From positions 1-25,413 of IMG/VR virus record IMGVR_UViG_3300031989_000029: 25,413 bases of DNA, one strand, 5' to 3'. A program made the position numbers and the translations under genes. Every line of letters starts with the position of its first letter. Positions within the stretch are counted from its first letter, which is position 1. The stretch comes from a virus. Under the pieces are notes generated by a model, which saw nothing but the letters and a program-made list of their open reading frames with translations, did no database searches and was not told the DNA's origin. Below, piece by piece: positions 1 through 7,186 of this stretch.

Positions 1-1
1 G

Positions 2-925
2 ATGACCACAGGCATCAGACTTGGCCTCGCCTCGGCCCTCGCCCTGGGCAAAAAAACCAAGAAGCCTCTGGTTTTTTCGCGGCCGACCCGTGAGCGTCGG
101 GCGGATCCAACTCGCACCATGTCGTTGACCCGTGACTGGGAGCGGGAGTTTATTCGTCGGTGGGACAAGGTTATTAAGGAAGTTCTTCGAGAGGTTCGAG
201 ACCAAGACGGGTTCGGGTTGAAAACTAACGCGGGTCGGTTTCAGTTTGGCTCTAACCCCCAGCGAGTGCTGGCATTCAGTTCCTGGTTGTCCGCACAGAT
301 GGATCGCTACCTTTTTGGCGGAACCTTGTCGCAGTCTTATGACGAAGCCTCGGATCGGTTCTGGGGAAACTCGTGGGCGAATACAGCCTATCGTCGCGGA
401 CTGCTGAACGCCGCTGGCCAAATCCGCAGAGCTGGCGGAACGGTGGATCGTGAATATGTTGAGCGGGCAGTTGCCAGAGGTCGGCACTATGACGCGATCA
501 GACAGGTTCACTCTAGAGCCTTTGAAAAGTTGAGGGGCATCACAGAAGAGGTCGCAACCCAGATCGGGGACGCCATCGCGACCCAGCTAGGTCTGGGCGG
601 GGGTGCCAACGAGATTGTGAAATCTATCGTGGATCGCATTGATAAGATTGGCAAGACTCGCGCAAGACTTATCGCCAGAACCGAGGTCATCAGCGCATAC
701 AACGAGGCTGAACTCAATGTCTACGACGACGCAGCTCTTCACGGAGTGGTGCTTATCCCGGAATGGGTGACAGCGGGCGACAGCCGGGTCTGCGAACGGT
801 GCAAGTCTGCGGCCGAAAGGAAGTGGACCATCGAGACCGCAAGGGGGGCACTCCCTCTCCATCCTCGGTGCCGATGCGCGTGGGCGCCGATCATCGAAAA
901 GGGTAAGGAGCTGAAGCTGCTATGA
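2..925 (+). CDS. Phage head morphogenesis protein, Mu gpF / SPP1 gp7-like
   Basis: This 307-residue protein is a minor head protein of the Mu F-like family, which in other phages associates with the portal and is needed to build or package the head. The recognisable part is the C-terminus: an ARTEV segment near residue 225, then a Cys-x2-Cys pair (CERC, about residues 264-267) and a closing HPRCRC motif near residue 290, typical of the family. The N-terminus is basic and poorly conserved. The ATG at base 2 overlaps a TGA (bases 3-5) that could end an upstream gene in the ATGA style used throughout this genome, so it may be the true start, but an upstream extension cannot be excluded because the window begins here. 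It overlaps the next gene by four bases. Portal and terminase genes are expected immediately upstream. Confidence 0.8.
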   Translation: MTTGIRLGLASALALGKKTKKPLVFSRPTRERRADPTRTMSLTRDWEREFIRRWDKVIKEVLREVRDQDGFGLKTNAGRFQFGSNPQRVLAFSSWLSAQMDRYLFGGTLSQSYDEASDRFWGNSWANTAYRRGLLNAAGQIRRAGGTVDREYVERAVARGRHYDAIRQVHSRAFEKLRGITEEVATQIGDAIATQLGLGGGANEIVKSIVDRIDKIGKTRARLIARTEVISAYNEAELNVYDDAALHGVVLIPEWVTAGDSRVCERCKSAAERKWTIETARGALPLHPRCRCAWAPIIEKGKELKLL

Positions 926-2160
926 CGTGTGCCTGCATCGACTTCAAGCCGAGTCAGCGAATCCATGTGAAGGCGAATTTCACTGCCACGAAACGGATCG
1001 AAATGTTCCGGGGTCGTCGCCACCTTGTCGTTCCGGTGGTCATGCTCAAGGAGACGGTGGTCAACGGAGCATTGGTCAAGGCCGACGCACTCGTTGCGGA
1101 GGCCTGGAACGGCGTCCCCGTGACAGTTTCCCATCCGACCGACAAGGGGCAGGCGGTGTCGGCGAATAGCCCGAAGACACTTGAGAAGTGGCAAGTTGGT
1201 ACGATTTTCAACGCGAAGGTCGAAGAAGGCAAGCTAAAGGCCGAAGCGTGGGTGGACATCGATCTCGCAGATTCGCTGGCCCCCGGTCTGGTGAAAGCGC
1301 TCCGGAGCGGAGCCGCAATGGACGTTTCCACCGGATACTTCACGACCGCGCAGAAGAACGCGGGCGAATACGAGGGCAGGCCCTACACCGAGGTTCATTC
1401 GGAGCTGAAGCCCGATCATCTGGCCCTTCTTCCAGACGAGGAGGGTGCCTGTTCCTGGAAGGACGGGTGCGGAGTCCGAGCCAATCACAAGAGGAAAACG
1501 CCGATGGCGAATGTGACGCTGAAAAAGATCCTTGTCGCTCTGGCCGGGGACAAGAAAACGAAGACTATCGAGGAAGACAAGGTCGCGGCGCACGACGCGA
1601 TGGTCGACACCCTAATCGAGGACAGCAATACCCCGTTCGAGGAGGCCGATCGCGAGACGCTGACCGCCCTGCCCGACGTGGCTCTGGAGGCGATCGCCGA
1701 AAAGATGCTGGGGGAAGAGGGTGAATCTGAGGTGAACTCCGAGGGCGACAAGGAGAAGGACGTGGATTCGAACAAGAACAGGCAGAAGACCGTGGCGAAC
1801 ATGACCGCCGACGATCTGACCAAACTGATCGCGAATGTTTCGTCCGATGCCGCGAAGAAAGCGGTCACCGAGGCTCTGGCGCTCAACGAGCGACAAGAGC
1901 TGGAAGCCAAGATCTTGGCGAACAAGTCGCTGGGCCTGGACGCCGAGGATCTGAAGAGTCTGCCGATCAAAACCATGAAGAAGCTGGCGGCGAAGATGGG
2001 CTCCTCCTTCCGCGTCAATGGTGACATCACGACCAAAACGAACTTTGGCGGTCGCTGCATCCAGACGCAGAGCGAATCGGGTTCGGAGAAGAAGTTCCCC
2101 GGCCTGTCCGTCGCCAGCGTTCGCGCTCCGGTGGCCGACAAGGACAAAAAAACTGCCTGA
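922..2160 (+). CDS. DUF2213-type prohead protease fused to a scaffold-like tail
   Basis: The 412-residue product has two parts. Residues 1 to about 190 match the DUF2213 pattern of phage head maturation proteins: a VSHPTDKG stretch near residue 70, DVSTGYF near 137, and KPDHLALLPDEEGACSW near 165-180. From about residue 195 it becomes charged and mostly helical, rich in Lys, Glu and Asp, as expected for a scaffolding domain removed or degraded during capsid maturation. Protease followed by scaffold, just before the decoration and capsid genes, is the usual head-gene order. The ATG overlaps the previous stop as ATGA and has AAGGAG upstream. The protease assignment follows from the family and position; I cannot identify the catalytic triad with certainty. 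An in-frame internal start may make the scaffold separately (see 1504). Confidence 0.75.
   Translation: MTCACIDFKPSQRIHVKANFTATKRIEMFRGRRHLVVPVVMLKETVVNGALVKADALVAEAWNGVPVTVSHPTDKGQAVSANSPKTLEKWQVGTIFNAKVEEGKLKAEAWVDIDLADSLAPGLVKALRSGAAMDVSTGYFTTAQKNAGEYEGRPYTEVHSELKPDHLALLPDEEGACSWKDGCGVRANHKRKTPMANVTLKKILVALAGDKKTKTIEEDKVAAHDAMVDTLIEDSNTPFEEADRETLTALPDVALEAIAEKMLGEEGESEVNSEGDKEKDVDSNKNRQKTVANMTADDLTKLIANVSSDAAKKAVTEALALNERQELEAKILANKSLGLDAEDLKSLPIKTMKKLAAKMGSSFRVNGDITTKTNFGGRCIQTQSESGSEKKFPGLSVASVRAPVADKDKKTA
1504..2160 (+). CDS. Possible nested scaffold protein from an internal start
   Basis: Within the protease-scaffold gene there is an in-frame ATG at 1504 preceded by AAGAGG at 1489-1494, nine bases away, a good ribosome binding site. 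It lies exactly at the border between the DUF2213 region and the charged helical tail. Starting here would give a 218-residue scaffold without the protease. Lambda C/Nu3 and other phages are known to make a nested scaffold this way. The start signal and its placement are visible in the sequence; independent translation is inference. Confidence 0.45.
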   Translation: MANVTLKKILVALAGDKKTKTIEEDKVAAHDAMVDTLIEDSNTPFEEADRETLTALPDVALEAIAEKMLGEEGESEVNSEGDKEKDVDSNKNRQKTVANMTADDLTKLIANVSSDAAKKAVTEALALNERQELEAKILANKSLGLDAEDLKSLPIKTMKKLAAKMGSSFRVNGDITTKTNFGGRCIQTQSESGSEKKFPGLSVASVRAPVADKDKKTA

Positions 2161-2185
2161 CAGCGACCTAACGTCCTGACATAAC

Positions 2186-2201
2186 GGGGGAAGCCCCCCT
2201 T
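2186..2201 (+). terminator. GC hairpin in the scaffold-decoration gap
   Basis: A five-base G run (2186-2190) and a C run (2194-2199) are separated by AAG and followed by two T. The element sits in the 58-base gap between the scaffold stop and the decoration gene. It could be a weak attenuator, or a 5' stabilising hairpin for the decoration-capsid message. The stem is short and the loop tight. Confidence 0.3.
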
Positions 2202-2218
2202 CACTAGAGGACTATCAC

Positions 2219-2701
2219 ATGAGCGATCTGACTCCCAAGACCATCCTTCTGCGCGGCGATCCGCTCTACGGCGAAGCCCGCGCAACGGCCGAGATTCGGC
2301 CGGGGATGGTGATTACCACGTCCGGCGGTGTCCGGACGATGCGCAATGACCCGACTTGCGCTCCCGCGACGGCGGGTGCCGTGGCGCCCATCGTCGCTCG
2401 CGAGAACGACATCGTGGGCAAGCGGATCGACGACAACTATGCTGTTGGCGACAACGTGTTGTTCATACACTTGCGTCGCGGCGATCAGGTCTACGCTCTG
2501 TTGGCGAACGGGGTCAACGTCGCGGTGGGCGGCGGACTGTCGGTCGGCCCGGGGGGCCTTCTGGTTCTGCCGACGGCGGGATCCGCCACGGGCTCACCGG
2601 TGACAGCTGTCACCTTTCCGACGGCGATCGTCTTCCGGGCGCTGACGGGGCTCAACAACACGACGGGCTCGCCCGCTCGCATCAAGGTGGAGGTCGTTTG
2701 A
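2219..2701 (+). CDS. Capsid decoration (cement) protein-like
   Basis: The 160-residue protein is placed where phages encode head decoration or cement proteins, just before the major capsid gene. It begins with a segment typical of this group, in which a rewarding Gly-Met-Val (PGMVITTSGG, about 27-36) is followed by a small beta-rich domain (GKRIDDNYAVGDNVLFIHLRRGD, about 67-90). A glycine-rich stretch (GGGLSVGPGGLLVLP) follows and then beta strands to the end. Such proteins bind the outside of the shell and stabilise it against DNA pressure. AGAGGA lies upstream of the ATG at a suitable distance. The gene ends two bases before the capsid ATG, so the two are probably translated together in large amounts. 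Assignment is by position and composition. Confidence 0.65.
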   Translation: MSDLTPKTILLRGDPLYGEARATAEIRPGMVITTSGGVRTMRNDPTCAPATAGAVAPIVARENDIVGKRIDDNYAVGDNVLFIHLRRGDQVYALLANGVNVAVGGGLSVGPGGLLVLPTAGSATGSPVTAVTFPTAIVFRALTGLNNTTGSPARIKVEVV

Positions 2702-2703
2702 CC

Positions 2704-3780
2704 ATGAAGAACGATGAATTCGCACATATCAGCGGCGGAAGCGGCATCCCCCTCCTGATCGGAGCCGACGGGCGCATCAATGTCAATTTGATGCGCCCGT
2801 TCATCGACGACGAGGGTCAGGCCCGGATCGTCACGAACGCCGAGGGCGACAGCCTCGTGGTGAACAACGGGCTGCTCCAGTTCCAGGAATGGCTGGACAT
2901 CGACCGGACTGTCATCCAGGCGATGGAGCTGCGGCTGTCTGGGATCACCGATCTCCGTGCGGCGGGCTTGGTCCACAACCTTGGGAGCATCGGCCAGACT
3001 GTCACGATGTGGCAGACGGTTTCTGAGATGTCAGAGGCGAACGTGTCGATGGACGGCGTCGCTGCCGGTGAAGAGGACACGATCCAGTTCGGCACGGCCC
3101 AGGTTCCGGTTCCGATCATCCACAAAGACTGGCGCCTGAACATGCGCCGCCTCCAGGCGAGCCGGATGTTCGGTGAGTCGCTGGACGTGACGGCGGCTTC
3201 GGTCGCCGGCTCGCTGGTGGCTCAAGCCTCGGAGCGGATGCTCTTTGGGGGCGCTCCCATCCGCGTGGACGCTTCGACGATCTACGGGTATCGCACCTTC
3301 CCGGCTCGCGAACAGGTGGATTTGACGGCGGATTGGCTCACGGCGACTCCGACGGAGATCAAGGCCGACGTCCAGACGATGTTGGCGCGTCTGCGGGCGA
3401 ACCGCTTCTATGGCCCGTTCACCCTGTATATCCCGGGCGACTGGGAGGGAGTGCTGGACGAGTTCTTCGTGCTTGAGGGGAGCGATGGGTCCGACGGGAT
3501 CGCAGTTCCGGGCCGGACGATCCGCGATGGGCTGCTGTCGCTGTCGGGGCTGAACTCGATCAAGGTCGCCGACATGCTGAATGGCGAGAATGAAGCTGTG
3601 ATGGTGGCTCTGGACCGCCGGACTGTGGACCTCGCAATCGCGCAGGACGTGACGACCATCTCGTGGCAGGCGATGGGGGGAATGCAGGAACGGTTCAAGA
3701 CGATGGCTGTCTGGGTCCCCCGTCTGAAGGCCGACTTCCGGGGTCGCTCTGGGATCGCTCACCTGCGCACGAACCCCTGA
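2704..3780 (+). CDS. Major capsid protein, HK97 fold, encapsulin-like family
   Basis: This 358-residue protein forms the phage head shell. It resembles the encapsulin-like branch of HK97-fold capsid proteins (DUF6260-type). Visible hallmarks are an N-terminal segment with LLQFQEWLDIDRTVIQA (about 58-75), a central IHKDWRLNMRRLQASR helix region (about 139-155), an ASERMLFGG motif near 178, and a C-terminal domain with TLYIPGDWEG and the closing PRLKADFRGRSGIAHL. It lacks the long N-terminal coiled-coil delta domain, which fits a separate scaffold upstream. The ATG at 2704 is preferred because GGAGG lies nine bases upstream and an earlier start in this frame would cover the whole decoration gene. 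The gene is followed by a strong terminator. Confidence 0.88.
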   Translation: MKNDEFAHISGGSGIPLLIGADGRINVNLMRPFIDDEGQARIVTNAEGDSLVVNNGLLQFQEWLDIDRTVIQAMELRLSGITDLRAAGLVHNLGSIGQTVTMWQTVSEMSEANVSMDGVAAGEEDTIQFGTAQVPVPIIHKDWRLNMRRLQASRMFGESLDVTAASVAGSLVAQASERMLFGGAPIRVDASTIYGYRTFPAREQVDLTADWLTATPTEIKADVQTMLARLRANRFYGPFTLYIPGDWEGVLDEFFVLEGSDGSDGIAVPGRTIRDGLLSLSGLNSIKVADMLNGENEAVMVALDRRTVDLAIAQDVTTISWQAMGGMQERFKTMAVWVPRLKADFRGRSGIAHLRTNP

Positions 3781-3803
3781 CGGGGGTCGGATGACAGTAT
3801 TTA

Positions 3804-3830
3804 GAACCCCCCGAATTCGGGGGGTTCTTC
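3804..3830 (+). terminator. Rho-independent terminator after the major capsid gene
   Basis: A perfect nine-base-pair stem (GAACCCCCC at 3804-3812 with GGGGGGTTC at 3819-3827) with a GAATTC loop is followed by TTC. It lies 24 bases after the capsid stop. The T tract is short, so it may be leaky and lower expression of the neck and tail genes relative to capsid. Confidence 0.7.
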
Positions 3831-3845
3831 ACACAGGGGGGAAAG

Positions 3846-4145
3846 ATGCCCAAGTTTAAGATTCTCGGCGGCTCGTGGACCCGTGGCACGGGACGCGGCC
3901 GGAAGACTTTTGGCAAAGGTGACGTCGTGGAGTGCTCGGAAGAGTCCGCCAAGGTGTTCGGCCAACAACTTCTGGAGCGGCTGCCCCCGGAGCCCGCAAA
4001 GCCCGCTTCTGAAGCTCTTGGCGCTGCCCCCGCTAGCGCCCCTACCCCTGCGCCCGCCAAGGCGTCAGAGGTCCCAACCAAAGCGTCAGAACCGACGACC
4101 AAGCCCGCCCCGGCGCCCATGGCCCCCAAGCCCACCAAGAAGTAG
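3846..4145 (+). CDS. Small neck-region protein with Ala/Pro/Lys-rich tail
   Basis: This 99-residue protein has a short folded-looking N-terminus (residues 1-50, with KTFGKGDVVECSEESAKVFG) and a low-complexity C-terminus of Ala, Pro, Lys and Ser ending in KPTKK. The GKGDVVE..SEE..A pattern is common in small phage proteins encoded right after the major capsid protein, whose role is not well known. GGGGGAAAG upstream of the ATG serves as the ribosome site. It is the first gene after the capsid terminator. The repeated PAPA/KASE units look like a flexible linker. Function not recognised. Confidence 0.65.
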   Translation: MPKFKILGGSWTRGTGRGRKTFGKGDVVECSEESAKVFGQQLLERLPPEPAKPASEALGAAPASAPTPAPAKASEVPTKASEPTTKPAPAPMAPKPTKK

Positions 4146-4152
4146 GTGACCC

Positions 4153-4515
4153 ATGCTTCCGATCACTGCGGCCGAGGTCCAGGCTCTTCTCAATACCCCC
4201 TTCTCTGAGCCTGACCTCTTGTCGTCAATCGAGGAGGCGGCACTCCTTCTCGGGGACTGTGGTAATCAGTATGACGACAGCCGACGCCGAGTGATCATCA
4301 AGTGGCTCGCTGGACACCTCCTGACCAGCCGCCTGTCCGCTGCTCGTGGCAACCTGAAATCCGAGTCAATTGACGGGATTTCTTACACGACAAATACGGC
4401 CCAAGTCGGGATGGGCCTGAAAGGGACGGCACTCGGGCAAATGGCCTTGTCGTTCGACAAGAACGGATGCCTCCAAGATTTGGATCGCCCGGCTGTCGTG
4501 TTCATGGCGATCTGA
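4153..4515 (+). CDS. Head-tail connector (adaptor)-like protein
   Basis: The 120-residue product sits where the first head-tail connector is encoded. Its first 75 residues look like two or three helices (LSSIEEAALLLGDCG, then DSRRRVIIKWLAGHLLTSRL), followed by a segment rich in Ser, Thr and Gly (ESIDGISYTTNTAQVGMGLKGTALGQMAL) and a short hydrophobic end. An N-terminal helical bundle followed by a hinge reading like SIDGVSYT is typical of phage adaptors that bind the portal (gp6/gp15-like). Its stop shares one base with the next start (TGATG). The role is inferred from position and pattern. Confidence 0.6.
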   Translation: MLPITAAEVQALLNTPFSEPDLLSSIEEAALLLGDCGNQYDDSRRRVIIKWLAGHLLTSRLSAARGNLKSESIDGISYTTNTAQVGMGLKGTALGQMALSFDKNGCLQDLDRPAVVFMAI

Positions 4516-5213
4516 TGCTTCCCCATTCTTTCCACCTGAATCAGACAATGACAAGATGGCCCCGAGTCGGGATGACGTTCGGGAGCCCGATCTTGTTCTC
4601 CCAGAACTCGCCGACGGGTGGCGTCAGGTGGATGCCAATTCGAAAGAACAAGTTCACGAGTGAAGAGGAGCGGATGTCCGCGCCGACGATGAGCGTGATC
4701 CTCGGGACGGCGGTCGCTGTCGGGGATGTCGTCGCGCGGGGGGCCTTTGTGGGGAATCCGTGGACTGCAGCCGAGCCCTACGAGGTAACCGAATATCGGG
4801 AAACGGACTCACTGATAGGAAGCGGAACCGTCAAGCGGGCGACATGCGCTCCGCTGTTCGGAGTCCTTCACCAAACAATCCTGGTCTATCGGATGGTTCG
4901 CACCGACACTGTTCGGTCGTTTACGGTCGCCCGTCACCCGACTGTGGCCTATAACGGACCTGCGTCCGTCCGAGTGCTGAACGCGAATCAAGTGTCCTCG
5001 GTGGGCTCCATGGTTCTTCAGCACGATTGCGTCGTGACAATCCCGATGGTCAATGGGCTGCTGTTCGCCGCCGAAGCATATGAGATAGACTGGAACGGCC
5101 CATATGGTCAGATGACTATCGAAACTTTGGGGCCGACCTATAGCGATCAGCAGTCCCCTTTCTGGCAGACTATCGCCGGAAAGATCCGGCGTCCGGCAGT
5201 GGGTTCGACGTGA
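4515..5213 (+). CDS. Putative head closure (stopper) protein with extra C-terminal domain
   Basis: The ATG at 4515 overlaps the previous TGA (TGATG) and gives 232 residues; an alternative in-frame start at 4467 would overlap the adaptor gene. Residues 30-75 (GGVRWMPIRKNKFTSEEERMSAPTMSVILGTAVAVGDVV) look like a small beta-barrel as in head closure proteins. The remaining 150 residues are an additional, mainly beta domain (VARHPTVAYNGPASVRVLNANQ and onward) that I do not recognise, so the protein is longer than the usual stopper of about 110-130 residues. It lies between the adaptor and the gp10-like neck protein, the standard place for a stopper. Confidence is moderate for the role and high for coding. 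Confidence 0.55.
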   Translation: MLPHSFHLNQTMTRWPRVGMTFGSPILFSQNSPTGGVRWMPIRKNKFTSEEERMSAPTMSVILGTAVAVGDVVARGAFVGNPWTAAEPYEVTEYRETDSLIGSGTVKRATCAPLFGVLHQTILVYRMVRTDTVRSFTVARHPTVAYNGPASVRVLNANQVSSVGSMVLQHDCVVTIPMVNGLLFAAEAYEIDWNGPYGQMTIETLGPTYSDQQSPFWQTIAGKIRRPAVGST

Positions 5214-5620
5214 GGCAGGTTCGCTTTGTCACAAGGCTGCCGGAAGTTAATGATACGATCAAGAAGGAGCTGATCAGTAGGCTTTTCGCTGCGACGCTTG
5301 TCTGGCGAGGCGCGGTTGTCCGTAAGATGCAAGGTCCGAAGTCTGGGAAGTTCTATCGGGTTCCAACAACCGGAGTCATGTATCAAGCGTCTGCTCCCGG
5401 CGAATCCCCCGCTATCCGCGAAGGTCTTCTTCGCGTCAGCTATGGCACCGACGTTGACAAGGAAGAACTGATCGGATTCATGGGCACCGATCTGGATTAC
5501 GGGCTTTACCTGGAGCGTGGAACCGTTCACATGGAACCCCGTCCGGTTATCGAGCCTGCATTCATGGACGTCAAAGACCAGATTACCGATCTGATGAAGG
5601 GGCCGATCCGTGGAAACTGA
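5210..5620 (+). CDS. HK97 gp10-like neck / minor tail protein
   Basis: This 136-residue protein starts at a GTG overlapping the previous stop (GTGA). It has an N-terminal helix (DTIKKELISRLFAATLVW), then GKFYRVPTTG and SAPGESPAIREGLLRVSYG, and a C-terminal segment with YGLYLERGTVHMEPRPVIEPAFMD. The pattern of a YxxYLExGT motif followed by RPxIxPAF is diagnostic of the HK97 gp10 / neck family, which joins the connector to the tail. Its place before the tail completion gene fits. The next gene starts 11 bases before its stop. Confidence 0.75.
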   Translation: MRQVRFVTRLPEVNDTIKKELISRLFAATLVWRGAVVRKMQGPKSGKFYRVPTTGVMYQASAPGESPAIREGLLRVSYGTDVDKEELIGFMGTDLDYGLYLERGTVHMEPRPVIEPAFMDVKDQITDLMKGPIRGN

Positions 5621-6008
5621 GTTCGCGACAGCCCTTGCGCTTCACCTGACCGCTGAGTTGGCCCCCCTGAAGCCTTTGGAGCGGTCTGCGGTGTATGCTC
5701 GCGGGGGGCCTGTCAACGGTCAGGTGACCTACGCGATCTCTTACGGAACGACCGGAGTTGTCAAAAGCAGGGTGATCTCCGTGACGGTGGATGTCGACAT
5801 CTGGCATCAAGGTCCCGACTCTTCGCAGGCCGAGGATCTTGCGAGTCTTGTCGAACAATCCCTGATCGGCTGGTCCGTTAAGACTGTTCGGCAGGGGTCG
5901 GTTCGAATTAGCGGGTTTTCCAGGGCCTATATCAACGATCTGGAACCCAAGTTGTCTCACATCACAATGCGCTTCGATGGGCGCGCTTTCAGGAGGCTGG
6001 AACAGTGA
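5610..6008 (+). CDS. Tail completion / tail terminator-like protein
   Basis: The 132-residue product starts at GTG (5610) with AAGGGG upstream and overlaps both neighbours. It has an N-terminal helix (ATALALHLTAELAPLKPL) and then beta strands including VISVTVDVDIWHQGPDSSQAEDLASLVEQSLIGW, the alternating sheet-helix pattern of tail terminators (lambda gpU/HK97 gp10-neighbour, DUF3168-like). Such proteins cap the tail tube and join it to the head. It lies directly before the tail tube gene, as expected. No catalytic features are seen. Assignment rests on pattern and order. Confidence 0.6.
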   Translation: METEFATALALHLTAELAPLKPLERSAVYARGGPVNGQVTYAISYGTTGVVKSRVISVTVDVDIWHQGPDSSQAEDLASLVEQSLIGWSVKTVRQGSVRISGFSRAYINDLEPKLSHITMRFDGRAFRRLEQ

Positions 6009-6823
6009 GCGGAATCACGAACAGGACGTGGGAAAGTATGATCGTGGACGCAGGCGTCGTCTATGTCAACTTCGGTGAACCCGACGAAGCGATTCTCGGT
6101 GCGACGAACGGTGGTGTCACCTTCGGGTGGGAAGCCATGAACATCCGGACCCCTGAAATCGATGGCTTGAAGGGCCGACTCAAGGGTGCCAGCCGGATCA
6201 CCGAAGCGAGCCCTCAGATGGTCGTCAACCTTGTGGAGTGGCACGAGGAAGCGATCCTTGCGGCTTTTCCTGGAGTCGCGGTGCAGACGATCAGTGGCCG
6301 GAGGCACATCACCCGCACCACGAGGGTTATCGCCCCCACAGATTACCCGGTCAACATCGCGATGGTCGGGAAGCTGTCGTCTGGTGAAGACGTGATCGTC
6401 ATTCTGAAGAACCCGATGGTGGTCAGCGGGGCCGAGATCCCGACGGCCGACGACACCGAGGCGACCACGTCGCTGACGTTTGTCGGGCACTATGACCCGG
6501 ACGACATCGAGGAAGAGCCGTGGGAGATTATCATTCCGGGCAACACCACGGTCACGCTCCAGCGGCTGCGGATCCCGGCTTCTGCGACCATTGCCAGTGG
6601 CGCAGCTTCGACGACCGTTGTGGCCGCGATCTCCGGCATCACGTCCGGTTCCACGGTCTCTTCGTTGGATGGTCGGTTCGAAGTGTTTTCGGGCAACTTG
6701 CGCCGGACGGCTTCGGGGTCGCTGTCGGCGGGCGTCGTCAACGTCGTTTTGGTTGAAGTGTTGGCCGGAGCCACGAACACTCCGAAAGCGTCGCAGGTCT
6801 CTGTGACGGTCACAGCCCCGTAA
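6005..6823 (+). CDS. Major tail tube protein
   Basis: This 272-residue protein forms the tail tube by stacking in rings. It begins with GTG at 6005 in a GTGA overlap, with AGGAGG (5991-5996) upstream, the strongest ribosome site in the area. Residues 1-170 contain a tube-like domain that includes LVEWHEEAILAAFPG and ends in TSLTFVGHYDPDD; the strong phrase of Thr-rich strands before a GHYDP tail is typical of phage tube proteins. Residues 185-272 form a Ser/Thr/Val-rich segment (TASATIASGAAS... and VNVVLVEVLAGATNTPKASQ) resembling a surface Ig-like add-on seen on many tail tubes. It is followed by the tail assembly chaperones. Confidence 0.75.
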   Translation: MSGITNRTWESMIVDAGVVYVNFGEPDEAILGATNGGVTFGWEAMNIRTPEIDGLKGRLKGASRITEASPQMVVNLVEWHEEAILAAFPGVAVQTISGRRHITRTTRVIAPTDYPVNIAMVGKLSSGEDVIVILKNPMVVSGAEIPTADDTEATTSLTFVGHYDPDDIEEEPWEIIIPGNTTVTLQRLRIPASATIASGAASTTVVAAISGITSGSTVSSLDGRFEVFSGNLRRTASGSLSAGVVNVVLVEVLAGATNTPKASQVSVTVTAP

Positions 6824-6838
6824 CGATCAGGAGCCGCT

Positions 6839-7186
6839 ATGATCAGGACCCGTAAACTAACCGGAAAGGACGTCCGCTTCTTGGCGCGCGTCCTTTCCAA
6901 GAGCATCGGCACGTCGCTGGAGAAGCTCAGAGACTCGCCGCCAACTGTCGACAAGACGCAAATCGGCATCCATTTGTTCGCAGCGGTTCTCGCCGACAAC
7001 GTCGATGTCATCTGGGAGTGGCTCGCGTCTGTCGCCCTCATGTCACCGGAAGAGCTGGATGAGGCGCCTCCGGTGACGCCGATCCATATCATCAAGTCCT
7101 TGGAGGGGGATGAAGGGGTCATGGATTTTTTCGCCTCTGTCTCGGAGCTTCTTCCGGCGAAGCCCGAAAAACTGCCCGGTCTTTGA
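6839..7186 (+). CDS. Tail assembly chaperone, lambda gpG analogue
   Basis: The 115-residue acidic, helical protein follows the tail tube gene and precedes the tape measure gene, the place of the chaperone pair that coats the tape measure protein during tail assembly. AGGAG lies six bases before the ATG. The segment IGIHLFAAVLADNVDVIWEWLASVALMSPEEL is typical of small chaperones. Near its end, at 7126-7132, is the slippery heptamer T TTT TTC in the correct phase. A -1 slip there would join 98 residues of this protein to 124 residues in the next frame, giving a 222-residue long form like lambda gpGT. Family membership is inferred from order and the frameshift signal. Confidence 0.7.
   Translation: MIRTRKLTGKDVRFLARVLSKSIGTSLEKLRDSPPTVDKTQIGIHLFAAVLADNVDVIWEWLASVALMSPEELDEAPPVTPIHIIKSLEGDEGVMDFFASVSELLPAKPEKLPGL
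7126..7132 (+). other. Predicted -1 programmed frameshift site T_TTT_TTC
   Basis: The heptamer matches the X_XXY_YYZ rule: in the reading frame of the upstream chaperone the codons are TTT (7127-7129) and TTC (7130-7132), preceded by T. After a -1 slip both tRNAs pair with TTT. The target frame is open from 7114 to the end of the downstream chaperone at 7506. A modest five-base-pair hairpin (GCTTC 7147-7151 with GAAGC 7159-7163) lies 14 bases downstream and could stimulate slipping. Confidence 0.7.

Noticed and set aside
2704-3780. A bacterial encapsulin nanocompartment
   Set aside because: The capsid gene sits inside a full phage head and tail operon with scaffold and decoration genes.
2356-3780. 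Longer capsid gene starting at 2356
   Set aside because: It would cover most of the decoration gene in another frame; ATG 2704 has a good ribosome site.
7166-7172. GAAAAAC as a second slippery site near the end of the upstream tail chaperone
   Set aside because: It is not in the right phase for a tandem -1 slip (frame codons are GAA AAA), while T_TTT_TTC at 7126-7132 is.
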